From Fusobacterium massiliense (lineage in GTDB: Bacteria > Fusobacteriota > Fusobacteriia > Fusobacteriales > Fusobacteriaceae): 64,000 nucleotides of DNA. Shown here piece by piece: positions 59,905 through 64,000 of the stretch. The stretch spans positions 310,001 to 374,000 of the forward strand of contig NZ_LT608327.1 of NCBI RefSeq assembly GCF_900095705.1. Reading direction: 5' to 3'. Every line of letters begins with the position of its first letter. Position 1 is the stretch's first letter. The notes below the pieces were generated by a model. That model was given only the letters and a program-made list of their open reading frames with translations. It did no database searches and was not told where the DNA came from. The position numbers and the translations under genes were made by a program.

Positions 59905-62400
59905 TTATTTATTTTTATAAACTTTTTCAATTTTATTTCTAGTTTCTTCAACTATTTCTTCCACAGTTTTATTTTCTGGTTCTATTCTTTCTAAAAACTC
60001 AACAGTTAAATCATGTTTCTTTGGAAATTTTTGATTATATGGAAATGCTTCATAAGCTCCTTTCAATACAAAAGGATAAATAGGAACATTCAATTCTTTT
60101 GCAAGTATAGCAAAAGTTTTCTTGAAATCTTGTAATTCTCCATCTCTTGTTCTAGCACCTTCTGGGAATATAATTAATTTTTTACCAGTTTTTAAAACTT
60201 TTGAAGCTGCTTGTAATGTATTTTTTAAATTTTTATTAACATCAACTAAAATTATATTTCCATTATTTGCAAGGTACTTCATAGTTTTACTCTTAAAATG
60301 AAGAGCTGTAGCTATATAGTAATTATTACTCAATTCTTTATTAGTAAAAGAATTATTTACCATAAAAGCATCTAAGAAGCTTTGATGATTTCCTACAATA
60401 ATACCTGCTCCCTCTTTTATATTTTCTTTTCCACTAGATTTAAATTTGAAATAGAATTTAAATATTGGACTGAAAATAAACTTTAAAAGTTTAGCATAAA
60501 ATGCACTATTAGGTAGCTTAACATCACTGTCATTTTCAATAATTTTCTTTAAATTTTCATTTTTATCAGTACCTTTTTCAGCTTTTTTATTTATTAATTC
60601 TATTATAGAAGATATAGTTTTATGCTCAACAAATTCTTCTTCATTTAAATTTATAGAAAAAGTAGAATTAATAAAATTCATAAACTCTACTATGTCTAAA
60701 GAGTCAAAACCTAAATCAAGTTCAATATGAGAATCAAGAGCTATCTCTTTTTGATGTATTTCATTTATATATTTAGCAATTTTATCAAATTTTTCTTTCA
60801 TTTCTACTGGAACTTCAACTGATTTTTTTACCTCTTTTTTTATTTGCTCATCAGAATTATTTTCTAATAAATCTTTTAACATAAATCTTCTTATTTTTCC
60901 TAGTCTAGTCTTTGGCAATTCTTCTTTAACAATTTTTATATCGTGAATTTTTTTATAGTTAGGAGCATTAACATTATACTTATCAATTACTTCCCATTTT
61001 ATAGCCTCTTTGATATTAACAATTTTTTTAGCAACTATTTCATCAAAATCTGGATAAATAATAGCAAGTAATTGGTCATTATACTCAGTTATAGCAATTT
61101 CTTTAATTAAATCAGTACTTTTAATAATAGTAGTTTCAATATCAGCCGGATTTATATTTTTACCATTTGATAGAACTATCATTTCTTTTTTTCTTCCAAT
61201 AATCACTAAATGATTACCGTCCATTTTACCTAAATCTCCAGTATGGAACCAACCATCTTCATCAAATACTTCTTTAGTTGCTTCCTCTTTCATGTAATAA
61301 CCTTTCATTACATTTTTACCTTTGACTAGTATTTCATCATCAGAAGCAAATTTAACTTCAACATCTGGAATAACTTCTCCAACTGTATCAGGTCTTTCTC
61401 TTCCTGGAACATTGAAAGATATTATTGGTGCAGTTTCAGTCATTCCATATCCTTGAATTATTCTAAAGCCTAAGTATGTGAAATCCTCTAAAATATTTTT
61501 ATCTATTTTAGCTCCACCTGAAACCATAAGTCTAACATTTCCACCAAAACCTTTATGAATTTTAGAGAATATTATTTTTCTAAGAGCCATAGAATTTGTT
61601 TTTTGAGCTAATTTAAACATAAATTTAGCAAGGGAACTTTTATTTATTTGAGCCATTATAGCTTTATCAAGCATTTCCCAAACTCTAGGAACTCCAATTA
61701 TTACACTAACTTTATGGTCATTTAAAGCTTTCTTTAAGCTAGTAGAAGAAATCTCTCCTAAAAGCACTATTGGAATACCATAATAAAATGGTAAAATCAA
61801 AGTAAAACTCAAAGGTAAGATATGATGATAAGGTAACATTGCTAAAATAATATCATTTTCATTTACAAGATTTACAGCACTAACACCTTTAATATTTGCC
61901 ATAATATTACCAAATGTTAACATAACCCCTTTAGGATTTCCAGTTGTTCCAGAAGTATATGAGATTATAGCAACATCTTCTTCTGAATCAACATCTAGTG
62001 TCTCTTTAGGTGATATATAGTCATTCGGTAAAACTATATTATCAACATCTAAAATTTCTACAAAGTTTCCAACTATATTATTTGCTTCTTCAGCAACTTT
62101 TTTTGTTTTTTCTGAAACAAAAATATATTTAGGCTTTGAATCATTAAAAACATAGGCAAGTTGTTCTGCTGTATAACCAGCATCCAAACTCATGGCTATT
62201 CCTTTTTTATTCCAAACTGAAAGAAATGAAAAAATAGTTTCTGGTCTATTTTCCATCATTAAAGCAACTCTATCTGCTTTATCAATTTTTAGAAAATCTG
62301 AATAATAATTAACATATTTTATTACATCAACATATGAAATTTTCCTATCCTCATATGTTACCGCTGTTTTTTTCCTATCATATAAAAATCTAATTGACAT
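59905..62400 (-). CDS. acyl-CoA/ACP ligase - acyl carrier - acyltransferase fusion
   Basis: 831 residues, three domains. AMP-forming ligase (1 to about 510): SYTSGTTGNPKG at 148-159, GYGMTETAPIISF near 320, GWFHTGDLG near 388 and the late lysine in TRLGKIRRF near 515. Acyl carrier-like domain (about 550-625) with the phosphopantetheine serine in DLGFDSLDIVEF. PlsC-type glycerol-phosphate acyltransferase (about 660-831) with VGNHQSFLDAF and FPEGARTRDG. It could load exogenous fatty acids on its own carrier and transfer them to lysophospholipid, like Aas but with an added carrier domain. GGAGGT precedes the start. Confidence 0.87.
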   Translation of the reverse strand: MSIRFLYDRKKTAVTYEDRKISYVDVIKYVNYYSDFLKIDKADRVALMMENRPETIFSFLSVWNKKGIAMSLDAGYTAEQLAYVFNDSKPKYIFVSEKTKKVAEEANNIVGNFVEILDVDNIVLPNDYISPKETLDVDSEEDVAIISYTSGTTGNPKGVMLTFGNIMANIKGVSAVNLVNENDIILAMLPYHHILPLSFTLILPFYYGIPIVLLGEISSTSLKKALNDHKVSVIIGVPRVWEMLDKAIMAQINKSSLAKFMFKLAQKTNSMALRKIIFSKIHKGFGGNVRLMVSGGAKIDKNILEDFTYLGFRIIQGYGMTETAPIISFNVPGRERPDTVGEVIPDVEVKFASDDEILVKGKNVMKGYYMKEEATKEVFDEDGWFHTGDLGKMDGNHLVIIGRKKEMIVLSNGKNINPADIETTIIKSTDLIKEIAITEYNDQLLAIIYPDFDEIVAKKIVNIKEAIKWEVIDKYNVNAPNYKKIHDIKIVKEELPKTRLGKIRRFMLKDLLENNSDEQIKKEVKKSVEVPVEMKEKFDKIAKYINEIHQKEIALDSHIELDLGFDSLDIVEFMNFINSTFSINLNEEEFVEHKTISSIIELINKKAEKGTDKNENLKKIIENDSDVKLPNSAFYAKLLKFIFSPIFKFYFKFKSSGKENIKEGAGIIVGNHQSFLDAFMVNNSFTNKELSNNYYIATALHFKSKTMKYLANNGNIILVDVNKNLKNTLQAASKVLKTGKKLIIFPEGARTRDGELQDFKKTFAILAKELNVPIYPFVLKGAYEAFPYNQKFPKKHDLTVEFLERIEPENKTVEEIVEETRNKIEKVYKNK

Positions 62401-62409
62401 TTCTACCTC

Positions 62410-62559
62410 CTAAATAAGATTATCAATCATTTCCTCAAGTTCTTTCTTTTCATCACTTGATAAGTCATAACCAGATTTTAATTTTTTTAAAATTTCACTG
62501 TCGTTGGCAGTCATACTTTTTTCTAAAATTTTTATTAAAAGTTTTAAATAAAAATTCAT
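62410..62559 (-). CDS. small unrecognised protein, 49 residues
   Basis: ATG 62557-62559 is preceded by AGGAGGTCTT, a strong ribosome binding site. The product begins MNFYLKLLIKILEKSM and ends in an acidic-basic helix with KKLKSGYDLSSDEKKELEEM. It ends 10 nt before the ligase-fusion start and overlaps the promoter side of the response-regulator stop only by spacing (8 nt), so it sits tightly in the operon. The N-terminal hydrophobic helix could associate with membranes. Not recognised. Confidence 0.6.
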   Translation of the reverse strand: MNFYLKLLIKILEKSMTANDSEILKKLKSGYDLSSDEKKELEEMIDNLI

Positions 62560-62567
62560 AAGACCTC

Positions 62568-63260
62568 CTAATCTTTTATTACATATCCGTATCCTCTAAC
62601 TGATTGTAAAATTTTACCACTTTTATCACCTATTTTTAATCTTAATTTTCTAATATAAACTTCTAATTTATTTGAAGAATTTTTTAAATTATTCTTTTCA
62701 TTGCTAGACTTCCAAACATTTTTATCTATTTCTTCTCTTTTTAAAGGTTGATTTTTATTTTTCAAAAGAAGCTCTAAAAGTAAAAACTCAGTAATAGATA
62801 ATTTTATTATTTTACCTTCTTTTATTAAAGTTCTTGAAAACAAATCTAATTTTATATTATTAAAAATGTAGTTATCTTCTTTTATAATTTGTGAGCTTAA
62901 AACTCTTCTGATAAGATTAGTAATTCTTAATTCTATTTCTATTTGTTTACATTCAGAAAGCTCTATAAAGTCATCTATTCCCTTTGCCAACATTTCTAAT
63001 TTTAATTCTTCATCTTTTTTATTAGAAATAGCAAATAGTCCAACTTTATTACTTTTATTTCTAATTTTCTCACAAAATAAAGAACCTTTTATATTCATAA
63101 TGATAGTATCTATAATAATTAAATCAAAATCTTCTTGATAAAATTTTTCTAACCCCTCCACAAAAGTAGAGCAATTTTTTATAATATGTTCTTTAGACTC
63201 TAAAAATGTGCTCAGAGTTTTTATAAGTTCTTTATTTTGATGTATGATAAGTACTTTCAT
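62568..63260 (-). CDS. OmpR-type response regulator
   Basis: 230 residues: receiver domain (1 to about 120) and winged-helix DNA-binding domain (about 130-230, ending SVRGYGYVIKD). The phosphoacceptor is the Asp in LIIIDTIIMNIKG near residue 51. At the conserved Lys-Pro position of the receiver the sequence is DDFIELSECKQ, so the usual lysine is missing or displaced, and the acidic pair near the N-terminus is absent (IIHQNKE). It may be regulated without normal phosphorylation. No histidine kinase is adjacent. Confidence 0.85.
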   Translation of the reverse strand: MKVLIIHQNKELIKTLSTFLESKEHIIKNCSTFVEGLEKFYQEDFDLIIIDTIIMNIKGSLFCEKIRNKSNKVGLFAISNKKDEELKLEMLAKGIDDFIELSECKQIEIELRITNLIRRVLSSQIIKEDNYIFNNIKLDLFSRTLIKEGKIIKLSITEFLLLELLLKNKNQPLKREEIDKNVWKSSNEKNNLKNSSNKLEVYIRKLRLKIGDKSGKILQSVRGYGYVIKD

Positions 63261-63281
63261 ATACCCTCTTTTTTTTAATTT

Positions 63282-64000
63282 TTATTTTTTTGTATATCCC
63301 AATACATAATCTAAATTTATATTTTTCATTGAATTAAAAATACTTTGCTTTATATTTGGATTTTTTTCCTCTAAATCTTGTAATAATTTTTTTATTTCTT
63401 TTCTCTTAGAATCTACTTTACCTGCTTCTATTGGACAACCACAACTCATAGGTTGAATTGTATTATGTCTCATAAAATTAATTATATCTTTTTCTCTAAC
63501 ATAAGCAAGTGGTCTTATAATATCCATTCTTCCAGATGTAGATGGAACTTTAGGTAACATTGTTTTTACAGTTCCAGCAAAAAACATATTTATCATAGTT
63601 GTTTCAACTATATCATCAAAATGATGTCCCAGTGCTAATTTGTTAAATCCTAGTTCCTCAACTTTTTTATATAAAACCCCTCTTCTCATCTTAGCACATA
63701 AAAAACAAGGGCTATCAGGAGCTTCTTCAAAAGCTATTTTCCATACATCTGCATCAAATAATTCACAATCAATTCCCATTTCAATTAAATTTTCTTTAAA
63801 TTTATCTACATCTATTGCTTCAAAGCCTGGATTCATTGAAATAAACTTTACTTCAAAATTTTTACTTTTATCTTTTTTTAATTCTTGAAATAATTTACAC
63901 AATAATAAACTATCTTTTCCTCCAGATACTCCAACAGCAATTTTATCTCCATCTTTTATTAAATCAAAATCTTTTATGGCTTTGACAAATTTTGTCCATA
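63282..64000 (-). CDS. ttcA: tRNA 2-thiocytidine biosynthesis protein TtcA (N-terminus cut by window end)
   Basis: The frame runs off the window: before the internal Met near 63902 the minus strand still reads KDGDKIAVGVSGGKDSLLL, the PP-loop ATP pyrophosphatase motif, so the true start is beyond 64000. Cluster-binding cysteines appear as CFLCAKMRRG and CGCPIEAG, and LGHHFDDIVET follows. TtcA thiolates C32 of several tRNAs using a [4Fe-4S] cluster. The response-regulator gene begins 21 nt after its stop. Confidence 0.9.
   Translation of the reverse strand, partial: WTKFVKAIKDFDLIKDGDKIAVGVSGGKDSLLLCKLFQELKKDKSKNFEVKFISMNPGFEAIDVDKFKENLIEMGIDCELFDADVWKIAFEEAPDSPCFLCAKMRRGVLYKKVEELGFNKLALGHHFDDIVETTMINMFFAGTVKTMLPKVPSTSGRMDIIRPLAYVREKDIINFMRHNTIQPMSCGCPIEAGKVDSKRKEIKKLLQDLEEKNPNIKQSIFNSMKNINLDYVLGYTKK

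Overview
The window is AT-rich (roughly a quarter G+C) chromosomal DNA from a Fusobacterium, most likely in or near the F. nucleatum group. The evidence is gene content and order: a complete hydroxyglutarate-pathway glutamate-fermentation operon, asrABC sulfite reductase, TTG/GTG starts, strong GGAGG ribosome binding sites, and the L21-Prp-L27 operon with an L27 N-terminal extension. The species call is inference; no 16S rRNA is present and I see no tRNA genes.

Layout. 1-8208: glutamate fermentation (end of gctA, gctB, gcdA, gltS, hgdC, hgdA, hgdB) ending in an unusual leucine-rich-repeat gene. 8550-15760: a lipid-type biosynthetic cluster (PAP2/AUR1-like membrane protein, SDR, ceramide-glucosyltransferase-like GT2, hydrolase-like protein, NAD-dependent epimerase, MBL-fold hydrolase, adenylate-forming enzyme, KAS III-like synthase), with most of the genes overlapping. 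15909-23070: YibE/F, prfA-prmC-queA-rsmD, xseB-ispA and a hydrolase-like gene. 23283-31524: glycogen/maltodextrin metabolism (malQ, glgP, glgB, glgC, glgD; no glgA here). 31539-34726: CobW GTPase, methyltransferase, rplU-prp-rpmA with a structured leader. 34940-37007: a tyrosine recombinase followed by 1.1 kb of gene-free, repeat-packed DNA. 37008-40713: Crp-family regulator and asrABC. 40771-43604 (minus): flavodoxin, tsaB, tsaE, rfaE2-like, NUDIX. 43729-47921 (minus): a P-type ATPase with several HMA2-like accessory proteins. 48162-52685: brnQ and three histidine-degradation genes. 52802-59064: HIRAN protein, outer-membrane protein, decayed insertion sequences and gene fragments around a malic enzyme-transporter pair. 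59203-64000 (minus): Bax-inhibitor-like protein, a ligase-ACP-acyltransferase fusion, a small ORF, a response regulator and ttcA.

The most striking signal is a dispersed family of about 75-nt imperfect hairpins, at least 16 recognisable copies in 64 kb, nearly all intergenic, plus a conserved AT-rich left flank of about 40 nt. Copies differ by paired, compensatory changes in at least four helices while keeping the same internal loops, and in most copies the same single bulged A. Two or three subfamilies, half copies and collapsed copies are present. The copies lie in both orientations relative to genes, sit tandemly in a cluster beside the tyrosine recombinase, and provide the stop codons of two genes. 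This looks like a structured, mobile or formerly mobile element that may act in RNA 3' ends. I do not know whether it has been described.

Functionally, the first operon takes up glutamate (GltS) and ferments it through 2-hydroxyglutaryl-CoA and glutaconyl-CoA. The hut genes convert imidazolonepropionate to glutamate and one-carbon units and so could feed the same route. The malic enzyme with its AEC transporter handles malate. The glycogen genes store and mobilise carbon.
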